Position numbers and translations under genes: made by a program. Below, one piece after another: positions 14,547 through 24,326 of a DNA stretch of 53,974 bases. The stretch is from Curtobacterium oceanosedimentum (GTDB lineage Bacteria > Actinomycetota > Actinomycetes > Actinomycetales > Microbacteriaceae). Position 1 is the stretch's first letter, and every line of letters begins with the position of its first letter. The notes below the pieces were generated by a model. The model worked only from the letters and a program-made list of their open reading frames with translations. It was not told where the DNA came from and did no database searches. The DNA is taken from positions 1 through 53,974 of the forward strand of contig NZ_JAIXIG010000026.1 of NCBI RefSeq assembly GCF_020297365.1, read 5' to 3'.

Positions 14547-15998
14547 TCAGGCGCTGGTGTCGCCTCGGGCGCTCCACCAGGCGCGCAGGCGCGCCTCGGC
14601 CTCGTCGGACCCGAGGGGTCCTTCGTCCATCCGCGCCTCGAGCAGGAACCGGTAGGCCTCGCCCACGGCACGCCCCGGCGGGATGTCGAGGATCCGCATG
14701 ATGTCGTCGCCGGTCAGGTCCGGCCGGATCGAGTCGAGTTCCTCCTGCTCGGACAGCACCCGGATGCGGTCCTCCAGGTCGTCGTACGCGAACGCCAAGC
14801 GGTCGGCCTTCCGCCGGTTCCGTGTGGTCACGTCGGAGCGTGTGAGCTCGTGGAGTCGCTCGAGCTGGTCCCCGGCGTCGCGGACGTAGCGGCGGACGGC
14901 CGAGTCGGTCCAGGCGCCCTCGGTGTACCCGAAGAACCGCAGGTGCAGCTCGATCAGGCGGGACACCGCGGCGATCGTGTCGTTGTCGAACCGCAGGGCA
15001 CGGAGCCGCTTCTTCGCCAGCTTCGAGCCGACCAGGTCGTGGTGGTGGAAGCTGACGGCGCCGCCCGGTTCGAGCTTGCGGGTCGCGGGCTTGCCGATGT
15101 CGTGCAGCAGTGCCGCGAGTCGGAGCACGGTGTCCGGGGGATCGCCGGCGTGCCGCTCGGCCTCGTACCCGATGGCCTGCTCGAGCACGGTGAGCGAGTG
15201 CTCGTAGACGTCCTTGTGGTGGTGGTGCTCGTCGATCTCCAGGCGCATCTCGGGCAGCTCCGGCAGGAACCGCTCGGCCAGCCCGGTGTCGACGAGCAGC
15301 CGGATGCCGGGCACCGGGTCGCTCGTGTTCAGCATCTTGACGACTTCGTCGCGCACCCGCTCGGCCGACACGATGTCGATCGCCCCGGCGAGCTCCTGCA
15401 TCGCGGCCCGCACGTCGTCGTCGACGGTGAACCCGAGCTGCGACGTGAACCGCGCCGCCCGCATCATCCGCAGCGGGTCGTCCCGGAAGGACACGAGCGC
15501 GGCCTGCGGGGTGCGCAGGCGGGCGGCCAGCAGGTCCTCGACACCGCCGTGCACGTCCACGAGCTCGCGGGCCGGCAGCCGCAGGGCCATGGCGTTCACC
15601 GTGAAGTCACGGCGGAGCAGGTCGTCCTCGATGGTGTCGCCGAACGCGACCTCGGGCTTGCGGGTCTCACCGTCGTAGACGTCGCTGCGGTACGTGGTGA
15701 TCTCGACCTGTTCGCCGGCGATCCGCGCGGCGATGGTGCCGAACTGTCGGCCGACGTCCCAGGTGGCGCTCGCCATCGGGTCCACGATCCGCAGGATCGC
15801 ATCAGGACGGGCGTCGGTGGTGAAGTCGAGATCGGTCACGGGCCGGCCGAGGAACGCGTCACGGACGGGTCCGCCGACGAGGGCGAGTTCGTGTCCGGCG
15901 TCGGCGAAGGCCCGAGCGAGGAGGGCGACGGGCTCGGTGGCGGCGAGTGCGTCGAGTCGTTCGACGGCCTGGGCAACGGACTGCATGACGGTGCTCAT
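14547..15998 (-). CDS. cca: CCA tRNA nucleotidyltransferase
   Basis: A 483-residue enzyme that adds or repairs the 3' CCA of tRNAs. The N-terminal nucleotidyltransferase core has [19 protein letters not shown] (GG and DxD motifs), then [11 protein letters not shown] and [18 protein letters not shown]-terminal HD domain has [14 protein letters not shown] and [11 protein letters not shown], as in actinobacterial and PcnB-like enzymes. Of the two tRNA genes here, tRNA-Ala does not encode CCA and would need this enzyme. ATG 15996-15998 abuts GGGAGG; the next in-frame ATG, 15 bases downstream, may be the true start. It is divergent from the DUF6049-MurJ gene. Confidence 0.95.
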   Translation of the reverse strand: MSTVMQSVAQAVERLDALAATEPVALLARAFADAGHELALVGGPVRDAFLGRPVTDLDFTTDARPDAILRIVDPMASATWDVGRQFGTIAARIAGEQVEITTYRSDVYDGETRKPEVAFGDTIEDDLLRRDFTVNAMALRLPARELVDVHGGVEDLLAARLRTPQAALVSFRDDPLRMMRAARFTSQLGFTVDDDVRAAMQELAGAIDIVSAERVRDEVVKMLNTSDPVPGIRLLVDTGLAERFLPELPEMRLEIDEHHHHKDVYEHSLTVLEQAIGYEAERHAGDPPDTVLRLAALLHDIGKPATRKLEPGGAVSFHHHDLVGSKLAKKRLRALRFDNDTIAAVSRLIELHLRFFGYTEGAWTDSAVRRYVRDAGDQLERLHELTRSDVTTRNRRKADRLAFAYDDLEDRIRVLSEQEELDSIRPDLTGDDIMRILDIPPGRAVGEAYRFLLEARMDEGPLGSDEAEARLRAWWSARGDTSA

Positions 15999-16113
15999 CC
16001 TCCCAGATCGAGGCCCCGAGTTCTCCACGAACCCCGCGCGCACGGGACCTGTTCATGGCAGTGCCTCATACACTCGTGCTCGGCCCGAACCGACCCCGTG
16101 GCCCGCTCCTCGT

Positions 16114-19100
16114 ATGCAGATGCTCCGCACCACGCTCGCCGCAGCCGCGTCGACCCTCGTCGCGCTCGGCCTGGTCGTCGCGCCCGTCACCACCGACCAC
16201 GCCTCGGCCGCCACGGTCTCCGCGCCGAAGACGCACGCCGCCGCTCCGGCCGCCGCCGACGAGGGCAAGGCGACCATCGCCATCGCCCCGGCGAACCGCG
16301 GGGTCGTGCAGCGCGACCAGGACCTCACCCTGTCGGTGACGGTCACGAACGACACCGACGCCGACCTGCCCGCGGGCACGGCCGAGTTCGACATCTTCCG
16401 TTCGGTGAGCACACGAGCCGTCCTGGCGAGCTGGCTCAGCGACACCACCACAACCGGTTACCTCGGTGCCCTGATGGACTCGGTGGACATCCCGGCGATC
16501 CCGGCGCACCGTTCGGTGACCATCGACTCGGTCGAGATCGTCTCGGGCAACGTCGCACTCGGCGGGTACTCCACGTTCGGTGCCCGACGCATCGCCGCGG
16601 AGTACACGGCGGGGGACGCGTTCGCCGTCGACCGCTCCGCCATCACCTGGTACCCCGACTTCGTGCAGGCACCGGTGAGCGTCTCCGTGGCCATGCCCGT
16701 CACCGTGCCGAGGTCGACCGACGGCGTCCTCACGCCCGCGGTGCTGGCCGCCGCGACGTCGATCGACGGCACCCTCACGCAGCAGCTGCGTGCAGCCGAG
16801 GACCACAACGTCGCCGTCGCCGTCGACCCCCGGATCATCGCGTCAATCCGGATCCTGGGCGACAACGCGCCGTCGAGCGCGACGGCCTGGCTGCAGCGCC
16901 TCGAGTCGCTCCGCAACGAGACCTTCGCGCTGCCCTACGCCGACGCCGACGTCACCGGCCTGCGGCAGGCGGGCGCGGACGGCATCCTGTCGCCGATCTC
17001 GCTCGACCAGTCCGTCGATCCCGAGGACTTCCCCGGCGCCGAGACCCCGGCGCCGACCCCGACCGCCACCCCGGGACAGACCACGTCGCCGACCCCGAGT
17101 GCCGCGCCGGGCGACACCCCGGACGACGGCACCGACGAACCGCAGGAGACCCTGCCGACCACCGAGTCGCTGCTCGACTTCCCGTACTCGATGGAGTCCA
17201 TCGCCTGGCCGACCGAGGGAACGGTGTCCTCTGCCGACCTGCCGGCACTGGCACGCGCGGGGACCGAGACCACGATCGTGTCGAGCGGCAACACCTCGGC
17301 CGGACCGGACACCACCATCGCCGCGTCCGAGAAGATCGGCGACGACCACGTGCTCGTCTCCGACCAGTCGATGTCGTCGCTCCTCCGCACCGCCGCGACC
17401 GCCGGCGACCGGCAGACGTACGCGTCGTCGATGTCCGAGCTCACCGCGACCCTCGCCACGGCCGTCCCCACCGAGTCCGCCGCCGGGCCGATCCTGCTGA
17501 CGCTCGGGCGGGAGTGGCCGTCCGACTCGACCCGCCTCGGCCAGGCCCTCGACGCCCTCGAGAACACGGCGTGGGTCGCCCCCGCCGACCTCTCCGTCGC
17601 CTCGGACGCGGTCGCCGGCTCGCTCACGCTCAGCAGTGCCTCCACCGGGAAGGCCCGCATCGACGACCTCCGCCGCCTGGTGCGGGGGGAGCAGGGGCTC
17701 GCGGCCTTCGCCACCGTCCTCGACACACCCGCCGAGATCACCGCTCCGGCTCGACTCCGCCTGCTGGCACTCGCGTCGAACGCCTGGCGTGACGACCCGC
17801 AGGGGCTCGGGTCCGCCATCGAGGCGCGCACCGCCGCATGGGCGAAGAGCACGACCGAGGTCGGCATCGTCGACTCGAGCAGCCTGACCCTGCTCGGCGA
17901 CCAGTCCGCCCTGCCGGTCTCCATCCGGAACAGCTCCGCCCACCCGGTCACCGTGCGCCTGTCGGTGCGACCGTCCAACTCCGCGCTCCGGGTCGTCCGG
18001 AACGACATCGTCGTCGAGATCCAGCCCGACTCCTCCACCCGCACGACCGTCCCCGTGCAGTCGGTGGCGAACGGCACGGTCCAGCTCACCATGTCGCTGT
18101 CGAGCCCGACCGGCGTCACGATTTCCGACCCCGCGACGGTCGAGCTCAACGTGCAGGCGCAGTGGGAGACGCTGATCACGGCGGCCGCGGCGATCGCCCT
18201 GATCGGCATCTTCGGCTTCGGCATCTTCCGCAGCATCCGCAAGCGCGCCCGACGTCGCAACGGCGAGGTCGACGACGACGAGGACCCGAACCGCCCCCTG
18301 GCGGTCCAGCCCACGGTCGGAGGCACCCCTGTACCGGCAGCGCGGCCTGGAGGCTCGGATCACCCCGCCGCCGCGGCCCACGCTCCGGACGTGGCCGGGT
18401 CCGGCACCGGCGCAGCCGGTGTCGCCGGCGTCGGAGCGGGTCTGAGCGACGCGAGCCCGGCCTCGGCCGCGGTCGCAGCACCGGGCGGCGACCCCCTGCA
18501 GGACGCCATCGCTCGTGCCGGAGCCGAACCGCGCCTCCCGTCCGACACCGCACGCAACACCGTCGCGGACGACCGCGACCCCGAGGAGCCGACCATCAGC
18601 AGCAGCCAGCCCCAGCCCGACGTCGACGCCGAGCAGGGCACCGAGCGCAACCTGGGCCGCGCGAGCGCGATGCTCGCCGCGGGCACGATGGTGAGCCGCA
18701 TCCTCGGCTTCGCGAAGACCTTCGTGCTCGCCTACGCGATCGGGCAGAACGCGAGCCCCTCGGCGAACGCCTTCGCGGTCGCCAACCAGCTGCCGAACAA
18801 CATCTACGCGCTGATCGCCGGGGGTCTGCTGTCCGCGGTGCTCATCCCGCAGATCGTCCGCGCGATGAAGAACGGGACCGACGGCGGGCAGTCCTACGTC
18901 AACAAGATCGTGACGCTCGGTGGCTCGGTGTTCATCGTCATCGCGGTCGTCGCGACGGCGATCGCGCCGCTGCTCGTGCGCTTCTACACGTCCTCCTCGT
19001 CGGACGCCGGTCCGGCAGCCACCGACCTCGCGGTCGCCTTCGCCTTCTGGTGCCTGCCGCAGATCCTCTTCTACGCGATGTACTCGCTGCTCGGCGAGGT

Positions 19101-20256
19101 CCTCAACGCCAAGCAGGTGTTCGGGCCGTTCACGTGGGCGCCGTTGCTGAACAACGTCATCGCGATCGCCGGACTCGTGGTGTTCATCGCCCTGTACGGC
19201 AGCAGCGGCAGCCAGCTCGACGAGTGGACACCGGCGAAGATCGCCCTGCTCGCCGGTAGCGCCTCGCTCGGGGTGTTCGCCCAGGCGGCGTTCCTGCCCT
19301 TCTTCTGGAAGCGCGCCGGACTGACGTTCCGACCGGACTTCCGGTGGCGCGGTGTCGGTCTCGAGTCGACGGGCACGGCGGCCGGCTGGCTCTTCGCGAT
19401 GATCCTCGTGACGCAGCTCGCCGGGGTCGTGCAGTCGGCCGTCGCGTGGAAGGGGCAGGACGACGGACCCGGCAACGCCGTGCTCGGCAACGCGTGGCTC
19501 ATCTTCATGCTCCCGCACTCGATCATCGCGGTCTCGATCGCCACGGCCTACTTCACGCGCATGAGCCACGACGCCGAGCGCGGTGACCTGGACGCGGTGC
19601 GCCGCAACCTCTCGCTGTCGCTCCGCATCATCGGGCTCTTCACGGTCTTCGCCTCCGTCGCCCTGGTCGTCGTCGCGGTGCCGTTCGGTCGCCTGTACGA
19701 GGGCACGTTCGAGAGCGCGCTGCAGGTCGGCGCCGTCCTCGTCGCGTACATGCCGGGGCTCGTGCTGTTCAGCATGCTGTTCGTGATCCAGCGGGTGTTC
19801 TGGGCCATGCACGACCACCGCACGCCGTTCCTGATGCAGTGCGTCCAGTCGGTGCTGTTCGTGGTCGGTGCCCTCGCCGTGTCGACCTTCCCGACCTCGG
19901 TGATCGGCATCGGTGTCGCGGCGTGCACGACGATCGCCGGGACCGCCCAGACGATCGTGGCGCTCGTCCTCGTGCGTCGGAAGCTCGGCAGCATCGAGGG
20001 TCCGGTCGTCACGCGGTCCCACGTGCAGTTCGTCATCGCCGCGCTGATCGCCGGCGTCGCCGGGCTCCTCGTCGTCAACTTCTTCGGGGCGTTCTCCGAG
20101 GCCGGGTTCGCGATGTCCGACCGCACGGGTGCCCTCATCACCATCGTCCTGACCGGCGCGGTGATGGCCCTGGTGTACTTCGGGGCGCTCGTCGTCGCGA
20201 AGAACGGCGAGATCGGCAACGCGGTCACCCTGCTCCGGAACAAGCTCGGCCGCTGA
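16114..20256 (+). CDS. murJ: DUF6049-MurJ fusion, lipid II flippase
   Basis: One uninterrupted frame of 1380 residues. Residues 1-35 are a signal peptide, likely cut after ASA. About 36-683 form the extracellular DUF6049-type region (the Rv3909-like neighbour of MurJ in mycobacteria), with a Pro/Thr-rich loop near 310-345. About 686-708 is a transmembrane helix followed by RSIRKRARRR. About 710-845 is a low-complexity Pro/Ala/Gly/Asp cytosolic linker. About 845-1380 is a complete MurJ with 14 expected helices (GRASAMLAAGTMVSRILGF onward), which flips lipid II. Topology is consistent, since MurJ begins in the cytoplasm. No in-frame ATG or GTG with a Shine-Dalgarno precedes the MurJ part. Lys replaces the usual Arg in GFAKTF. 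ATG 16114 has no clear ribosome-binding site. Confidence 0.88.
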   Translation: MQMLRTTLAAAASTLVALGLVVAPVTTDHASAATVSAPKTHAAAPAAADEGKATIAIAPANRGVVQRDQDLTLSVTVTNDTDADLPAGTAEFDIFRSVSTRAVLASWLSDTTTTGYLGALMDSVDIPAIPAHRSVTIDSVEIVSGNVALGGYSTFGARRIAAEYTAGDAFAVDRSAITWYPDFVQAPVSVSVAMPVTVPRSTDGVLTPAVLAAATSIDGTLTQQLRAAEDHNVAVAVDPRIIASIRILGDNAPSSATAWLQRLESLRNETFALPYADADVTGLRQAGADGILSPISLDQSVDPEDFPGAETPAPTPTATPGQTTSPTPSAAPGDTPDDGTDEPQETLPTTESLLDFPYSMESIAWPTEGTVSSADLPALARAGTETTIVSSGNTSAGPDTTIAASEKIGDDHVLVSDQSMSSLLRTAATAGDRQTYASSMSELTATLATAVPTESAAGPILLTLGREWPSDSTRLGQALDALENTAWVAPADLSVASDAVAGSLTLSSASTGKARIDDLRRLVRGEQGLAAFATVLDTPAEITAPARLRLLALASNAWRDDPQGLGSAIEARTAAWAKSTTEVGIVDSSSLTLLGDQSALPVSIRNSSAHPVTVRLSVRPSNSALRVVRNDIVVEIQPDSSTRTTVPVQSVANGTVQLTMSLSSPTGVTISDPATVELNVQAQWETLITAAAAIALIGIFGFGIFRSIRKRARRRNGEVDDDEDPNRPLAVQPTVGGTPVPAARPGGSDHPAAAAHAPDVAGSGTGAAGVAGVGAGLSDASPASAAVAAPGGDPLQDAIARAGAEPRLPSDTARNTVADDRDPEEPTISSSQPQPDVDAEQGTERNLGRASAMLAAGTMVSRILGFAKTFVLAYAIGQNASPSANAFAVANQLPNNIYALIAGGLLSAVLIPQIVRAMKNGTDGGQSYVNKIVTLGGSVFIVIAVVATAIAPLLVRFYTSSSSDAGPAATDLAVAFAFWCLPQILFYAMYSLLGEVLNAKQVFGPFTWAPLLNNVIAIAGLVVFIALYGSSGSQLDEWTPAKIALLAGSASLGVFAQAAFLPFFWKRAGLTFRPDFRWRGVGLESTGTAAGWLFAMILVTQLAGVVQSAVAWKGQDDGPGNAVLGNAWLIFMLPHSIIAVSIATAYFTRMSHDAERGDLDAVRRNLSLSLRIIGLFTVFASVALVVVAVPFGRLYEGTFESALQVGAVLVAYMPGLVLFSMLFVIQRVFWAMHDHRTPFLMQCVQSVLFVVGALAVSTFPTSVIGIGVAACTTIAGTAQTIVALVLVRRKLGSIEGPVVTRSHVQFVIAALIAGVAGLLVVNFFGAFSEAGFAMSDRTGALITIVLTGAVMALVYFGALVVAKNGEIGNAVTLLRNKLGR

Positions 20257-20348
20257 ACGACGCCGATCACCGCACGCACGGGCCGCGTGGAATGCCGCGT
20301 CGCTACGATGGGTTGACCCGGTCAGACGCAACGGAAGGGCACTCAGGC

Positions 20349-21347
20349 ATGCGCCAGCTCATCATCATCGGTTCCGGCCCGGCCGGGTTCACCGCCGGCA
20401 TCTACGCCGCGCGCGCGGAGCTCAAGCCGCTCATCGTCGCATCCAGCGTCGAGACGGGCGGTGAACTCACCAAGACGACCGAGGTCGAGAACTTCCCCGG
20501 CTTCCCCGAGGGCATCCAGGGCCCCGACCTCATGATCAAGATGCAGGAGCAGGCCGAGAAGTTCGGCGCCGAGGTCCTGTACGACGACGCCGTCTCGGTC
20601 GACCTGACGGGCAAGATCAAGAAGGTCACCGTCGGCTCCGGCGAGACCTACGAAGCCCTCGCGGTCATCTACGCGACGGGTTCGGCCTACCGGCATCTCG
20701 GCCTCGCCGACGAAGAGCGCCTGTCCGGTCACGGCGTCTCGTGGTGCGCGACCTGCGACGGGTTCTTCTTCCGACAGAAGAACATCGCTGTCGTCGGCGG
20801 TGGCGACTCCGCGATGGAGGAGGCGACGTTCCTCACCCGCTTCGCCGACAAGGTGACGGTCATCCACCGCAAGGACAGCCTGCGTGCGTCGAAGATCATG
20901 CAGGACCGCGCGATGAACGACCCGAAGATCGAGTTCGCGTGGAACAAGGAGGTCACCGGCATCACGGGTGACTCCGCGGTCGAGGGTGTCAGCCTGCGGG
21001 ACACGGTCACGGGTGAGGAGTCGGAGCTCGCGCTCGACGGCCTGTTCATCGCGATCGGCAACGACCCGCGCACGCACCTGATCCACGGTCAGATCGACAT
21101 CGCACCCGAGGGCACCATCGCGGTGCAGGGCCGCTCGTCGAAGACCAACCTGCCCGGTGTCTTCGCCGCGGGCGACGTCATCGACCCGACCTACCGCCAG
21201 GCCATCACGGCGGCCGGCTCCGGCACGGTCGCGGCGCTCGACGCAGAGAAGTACCTCGCCGAGCTCGAGGACTCGCTGACCGACGAGGCAGAGGGTGTCG
21301 GCCCGACCGAGCCCGCCATCCTCGACGTCACCTCGGCGCACGCCTGA
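20349..21347 (+). CDS. trxB: Thioredoxin-disulfide reductase
   Basis: A 332-residue FAD/NADPH flavoenzyme that reduces thioredoxin. It has an FAD-binding GSGPAGFTAGIYAAR, redox-active CATC (Cys133 and Cys136) in SWCATCDGFFF, an NADPH-binding GGGDSAMEEATFL, and a C-terminal GVFAAGDVIDPTYRQAITAAGSG. The start has GGAAGG about 11 bases upstream; TACGAT near 20304 could be its -10. The partner trxA follows 63 bp later. The murJ-trxB-trxA-parB-parA order is conserved near actinobacterial origins. Confidence 0.97.
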   Translation: MRQLIIIGSGPAGFTAGIYAARAELKPLIVASSVETGGELTKTTEVENFPGFPEGIQGPDLMIKMQEQAEKFGAEVLYDDAVSVDLTGKIKKVTVGSGETYEALAVIYATGSAYRHLGLADEERLSGHGVSWCATCDGFFFRQKNIAVVGGGDSAMEEATFLTRFADKVTVIHRKDSLRASKIMQDRAMNDPKIEFAWNKEVTGITGDSAVEGVSLRDTVTGEESELALDGLFIAIGNDPRTHLIHGQIDIAPEGTIAVQGRSSKTNLPGVFAAGDVIDPTYRQAITAAGSGTVAALDAEKYLAELEDSLTDEAEGVGPTEPAILDVTSAHA

Positions 21348-21410
21348 CCCACGGAATACCACGACGGCCCTGCCGTTGTACCCCCTGAACGACTTCTCGA
21401 AGGAGCACAC

Positions 21411-21737
21411 ATGTCCAACGCCAAGGCTGTCACCGACGCCACCTTCTCGGACGAGGTCCTCAAGTCCGACAAGACGATCCTGGTCGACTTCTGGGCCGAG
21501 TGGTGTGGCCCGTGCCGCGCGGTCTCGCCGATCCTCGACCAGATCGCCGAAGAGCACGCCGGCAAGATCGAGATCGTCAAGCTCAACGTCGACGACAACC
21601 CCCAGTCGGCCATGAACTACCAGATCACGTCGATCCCGGCGATGAAGGTCTTCAAGGGCGGCGAGGTCGTCAAGACCGTCATCGGCGCCAAGCCGAAGCC
21701 CGCGCTCGAGGCCGACCTCGCCGAGTTCCTCGCGTAG
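21411..21737 (+). CDS. trxA: Thioredoxin
   Basis: A 108-residue cytosolic thioredoxin with the WCGPC active site (Cys32 and Cys35) in VDFWAEWCGPCRAVSPILDQ, the cis-Pro region ITSIPAMKVFKGGEVV, and typical length. It is reduced by the TrxB encoded just upstream and supplies electrons to reductases such as ribonucleotide reductase. GAAGGAG lies about 6 bases before the ATG. A strong hairpin follows the stop. Confidence 0.98.
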   Translation: MSNAKAVTDATFSDEVLKSDKTILVDFWAEWCGPCRAVSPILDQIAEEHAGKIEIVKLNVDDNPQSAMNYQITSIPAMKVFKGGEVVKTVIGAKPKPALEADLAEFLA

Positions 21738-21751
21738 GTCTCCCCACACGA

Positions 21752-21783
21752 ACGGCCCCGCTCTCCACGGAGAGCGGGGCCGT
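21752..21783 (+). terminator. Terminator after trxA
   Basis: Perfect 15-bp arms (ACGGCCCCGCTCTCC and complement) separated by two bases begin 14 bp after the trxA stop; the working loop is about 6 bases. No clear T-run follows. Confidence 0.85.
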
Positions 21784-21887
21784 CGTCGTTCCGGGCCACG
21801 CGTTCGCGATCGGCCCCGTCGCGGAGCCGTGGTTCCCGAGGTCGATGTCGTAGTGTGGCGGGAATGTCCCACTGAACGGAGCACTCG

Positions 21888-23189
21888 ATGACGAACGGCA
21901 ACAGCCTCGACCCCTGGTACGACTCCTACGCCCAGCGCACCGCCGGGCTGAGCGCCTCCGAGGTCCGAGCCCTGTTCGCCGTCGCCTCGCGCCCTGAGGT
22001 GGTCTCCCTGGCCGGCGGGATGCCCTTCGTCTCCGCGCTCCCCAGAGAGCTCGTCACGGGCTCCCTGGACCGCGTCATGCACGAGGACGCCGCCATGGCG
22101 CTGCAGTACGGCGGGGGACAGGGCCTGCGGTCGCTCCGTGAGCACATCGTGGACGTCATGAGCCTGGAGGGCATCCGCGCGAGCGCCGAGGACGTCGTCG
22201 TGACGACCGGCTCGCAGCACGCCCTCGACCTCGTCACGCGGCTCTTCATCGACCCGGGTGACGTGGTGCTGGCCGAGTCGCCGTCCTACGTCGGTGCCAT
22301 CGGTGTGTTCCGCTCGTACCAGGCCGAGACGGTGCACGTCGCGACCGACGAGCACGGGCTCGTCCCCGAGGCGCTGCGCGAGGCGATCGCGAACCTGCGC
22401 GCCCAGGGCAAGCGGATGAAGTTCCTCTACACGATCCCGAACTTCCACAACCCGGCCGGCGTCACGATGAGCCGGGAGCGCCGCATCGAGGTGCTCGACA
22501 TCTGCCGGTCCAACAACATCCTGGTGCTCGAGGACAACCCGTACGGGCTCCTCTGGTTCGACGAGCCGGCGCCGCAGGCGATCCGCTCCATCGACGAGGA
22601 GGGCGTGGTGTACCTCGGCTCCTTCTCGAAGACGCTCGCGCCGGGGTTCCGCGTCGGCTGGGCGCTGGCACCGCACGCCATTCGCGAGAAGCTGGTCCTG
22701 GCGAACGAGTCGGCGGTCCTCGCCCCGAACTCGTTCGGTCAGTACGTCGTCAACAACTACCTGGACGCCGCCGACTGGAAGGGCCAGGTCGACACGTTCC
22801 GCGGCATCTACGCCGAGCGCCGCGACGCGATGCTGTCCGCGCTCGGGGAGTTCCTGCCGGACCTGTCGTGGACGAAGCCGAACGGCGGGTTCTTCGTCTG
22901 GCTCACGCTGCCGGAGTCCCTCGACTCGAAGGGCATGCTGCCGCGCGCCGTCAAGGAGCTCGTCGCCTACACCCCGGGCACGGCCTTCTACGCCGACGGT
23001 CGCGGTGGCGGGAACATCCGGCTGTCGTTCTGCTACCCGACGCCGGAACAGATCCGGATCGGCGTCAAGCGACTCGCGAACGTGGTCAACGACGAGCTCG
23101 AACTCATCGAGACCTTCGGCCCGGCGACCCGCCCCACCGCCGTCACCGAGTCCTCCTCGGTCAGTGCGCCGCCGCCGAACATCTCCTGA
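21888..23189 (+). CDS. PLP-dependent aminotransferase, LysN-like
   Basis: A 433-residue class I/II aminotransferase of the MocR/2-aminoadipate-aminotransferase type without a DNA-binding domain. It shows SLAGGMPFVSALP, LQYGGGQGLRSLREHI, TTGSQHALDLVTRLF, NFHNPAG (Asn), LEDNPYG (Asp216) and SFSKTLAPGFRVGW with the PLP Lys248. Substrate unknown; relatives use aromatic, branched or 2-aminoadipate substrates. The last 25 residues are a Ser/Pro tail. CGGAG precedes the ATG. The -10 TAGTGT (21851-21856) ends 7 bases before a 3-codon mini-ORF (ATG-TCC-CAC-TGA, 21864-21875). Confidence 0.9.
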   Translation: MTNGNSLDPWYDSYAQRTAGLSASEVRALFAVASRPEVVSLAGGMPFVSALPRELVTGSLDRVMHEDAAMALQYGGGQGLRSLREHIVDVMSLEGIRASAEDVVVTTGSQHALDLVTRLFIDPGDVVLAESPSYVGAIGVFRSYQAETVHVATDEHGLVPEALREAIANLRAQGKRMKFLYTIPNFHNPAGVTMSRERRIEVLDICRSNNILVLEDNPYGLLWFDEPAPQAIRSIDEEGVVYLGSFSKTLAPGFRVGWALAPHAIREKLVLANESAVLAPNSFGQYVVNNYLDAADWKGQVDTFRGIYAERRDAMLSALGEFLPDLSWTKPNGGFFVWLTLPESLDSKGMLPRAVKELVAYTPGTAFYADGRGGGNIRLSFCYPTPEQIRIGVKRLANVVNDELELIETFGPATRPTAVTESSSVSAPPPNIS

Positions 23190-23250
23190 CCAGCGCTTTT
23201 CCGCTGCGCGGGCCGCGCAGCACCGTACCTGCACACCGGAGGATCCCCGC

Positions 23251-24213
23251 ATGGCCGAGCTCACCCGTCGTCACGTCGTCGTCGTCGCGGGAGGGATCTC
23301 CCACGAGCGGGACGTCTCCCTCCGCTCGGGCCGACGGGTCGCTGACTCGCTGACCGGCTACGGCTGGCAGGTCGACCTCCGTGACGCCGACGCCATGCTC
23401 CTGCCTGCGCTCGGCAAGGACCGCCCGGACGTCGTGTGGCCGGCCCTGCACGGCGCCTCCGGTGAGGACGGCGCCCTGCGGGGCGTCCTGGAGGCTCTGG
23501 ACATCCCGTTCGTCGGCTCGCGTTCCACGTCGGCTCGGCTGGCATGGGACAAGCCCACGGCTTCGGCGCTGGTCGCCCGCGCCGGCGTCCGGACGCCGAG
23601 GTCGGTGACGCTGTCCCACGACGTGTTCCGCGAGCTCGGTGCCGTCGGGGTCCTCGAAGGCATCGCCACCGAACACCCGGTGCCGCTCGCGGTGAAGCCC
23701 GCCCGGGGCGGCAGCGCCCAGGGGGTCACGCTCGTCGACGACGTGCACGACCTGCCCCGTGCGATGGTGGCGGCCTACACCTACTGCGACGACGTCGTGA
23801 TCGAGCAGCTCATCCGCGGCACCGAGGTCGCGATCGGCATCATCGACACCGGCGACGGTCCCGCAGCACTGTCCGCGGTGGAGATCGTCCCTCGCAACGG
23901 CATCTACGGGTTCGAGGCCCGGTACAACGCGGGGGAGACCACCTTCTACACGCCGGCACGCCTGCCCGAGGAGCACGCCGAGGCAGCCGCCGAGGCGGCG
24001 GTGGCAGCGCACCGCGCGCTGGGTCTACGCCACCTGTCCCGCGTCGACCTGATCATCGACGCCGCCGGCACCCCGTGGTTCCTCGAGGCGAACGTCCTCC
24101 CCGGGCTCACGGAGACGTCACTCCTGCCGCAGGCGCTCTCCGCGTCGGGCTTCGACCTCGGTTGGACGTACGCCGAACTCGCTGAGCAGGCCATCCGCGA
24201 CCACCGCTCCTGA
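23251..24213 (+). CDS. D-alanine-D-alanine ligase-like ATP-grasp protein
   Basis: A 320-residue protein resembling Ddl, which joins two D-Ala for peptidoglycan. It has the N-terminal glycine loop GGISHERDVSLRSGRRV, WPALHGASGEDGALRGVLE, VGSRSTSARLAWDKPTA, VKPARGGSAQGVTLV and LEANVLPGLTETSLLPQA, all Ddl-like. It is shorter than the usual 340-370 residues, and the omega-loop region is reduced. Such origin-proximal Ddl-like proteins are common in actinobacteria; whether it is the main Ddl cannot be told. GGAGG lies about 9 bases before the ATG. It converges on parB across the parS region. Confidence 0.8.
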   Translation: MAELTRRHVVVVAGGISHERDVSLRSGRRVADSLTGYGWQVDLRDADAMLLPALGKDRPDVVWPALHGASGEDGALRGVLEALDIPFVGSRSTSARLAWDKPTASALVARAGVRTPRSVTLSHDVFRELGAVGVLEGIATEHPVPLAVKPARGGSAQGVTLVDDVHDLPRAMVAAYTYCDDVVIEQLIRGTEVAIGIIDTGDGPAALSAVEIVPRNGIYGFEARYNAGETTFYTPARLPEEHAEAAAEAAVAAHRALGLRHLSRVDLIIDAAGTPWFLEANVLPGLTETSLLPQALSASGFDLGWTYAELAEQAIRDHRS

Positions 24214-24218
24214 CCCCG

Positions 24219-24240
24219 CGGTGTTCCACGTGGAACACCG
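24219..24240. other. parS site 1
   Basis: A perfect 22-bp palindrome containing TGTTCCACGTGGAACA, the actinobacterial parS core bound by ParB. It begins 5 bp after the Ddl-like gene. Confidence 0.9.
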
Positions 24241-24304
24241 ACACAGCGCGAGGGATGGGCGCGGCATCGCCCAGCGCTCCGAGAAGCGCGCCCGCGGTCC
24301 GCGC

Positions 24305-24326
24305 TCGTGTTCCACGTGGAACACGA
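24305..24326. other. parS site 2
   Basis: A perfect 22-bp palindrome with the same TGTTCCACGTGGAACA core, 86 bp from site 1. Confidence 0.9.

Noticed and set aside
16843..20331. Leftward frame of about 1160 codons opposite the DUF6049-MurJ gene
   Set aside because: A high-GC shadow: it is rich in Arg, Gly, Asp and His with no domain pattern, while the other strand shows clear domains.
20343..23264. Leftward frame of about 970 codons opposite trxB, trxA and the aminotransferase
   Set aside because: Spans three well-supported genes on the other strand and has low-complexity Arg/Val/Asp/His composition; a codon-position artefact.
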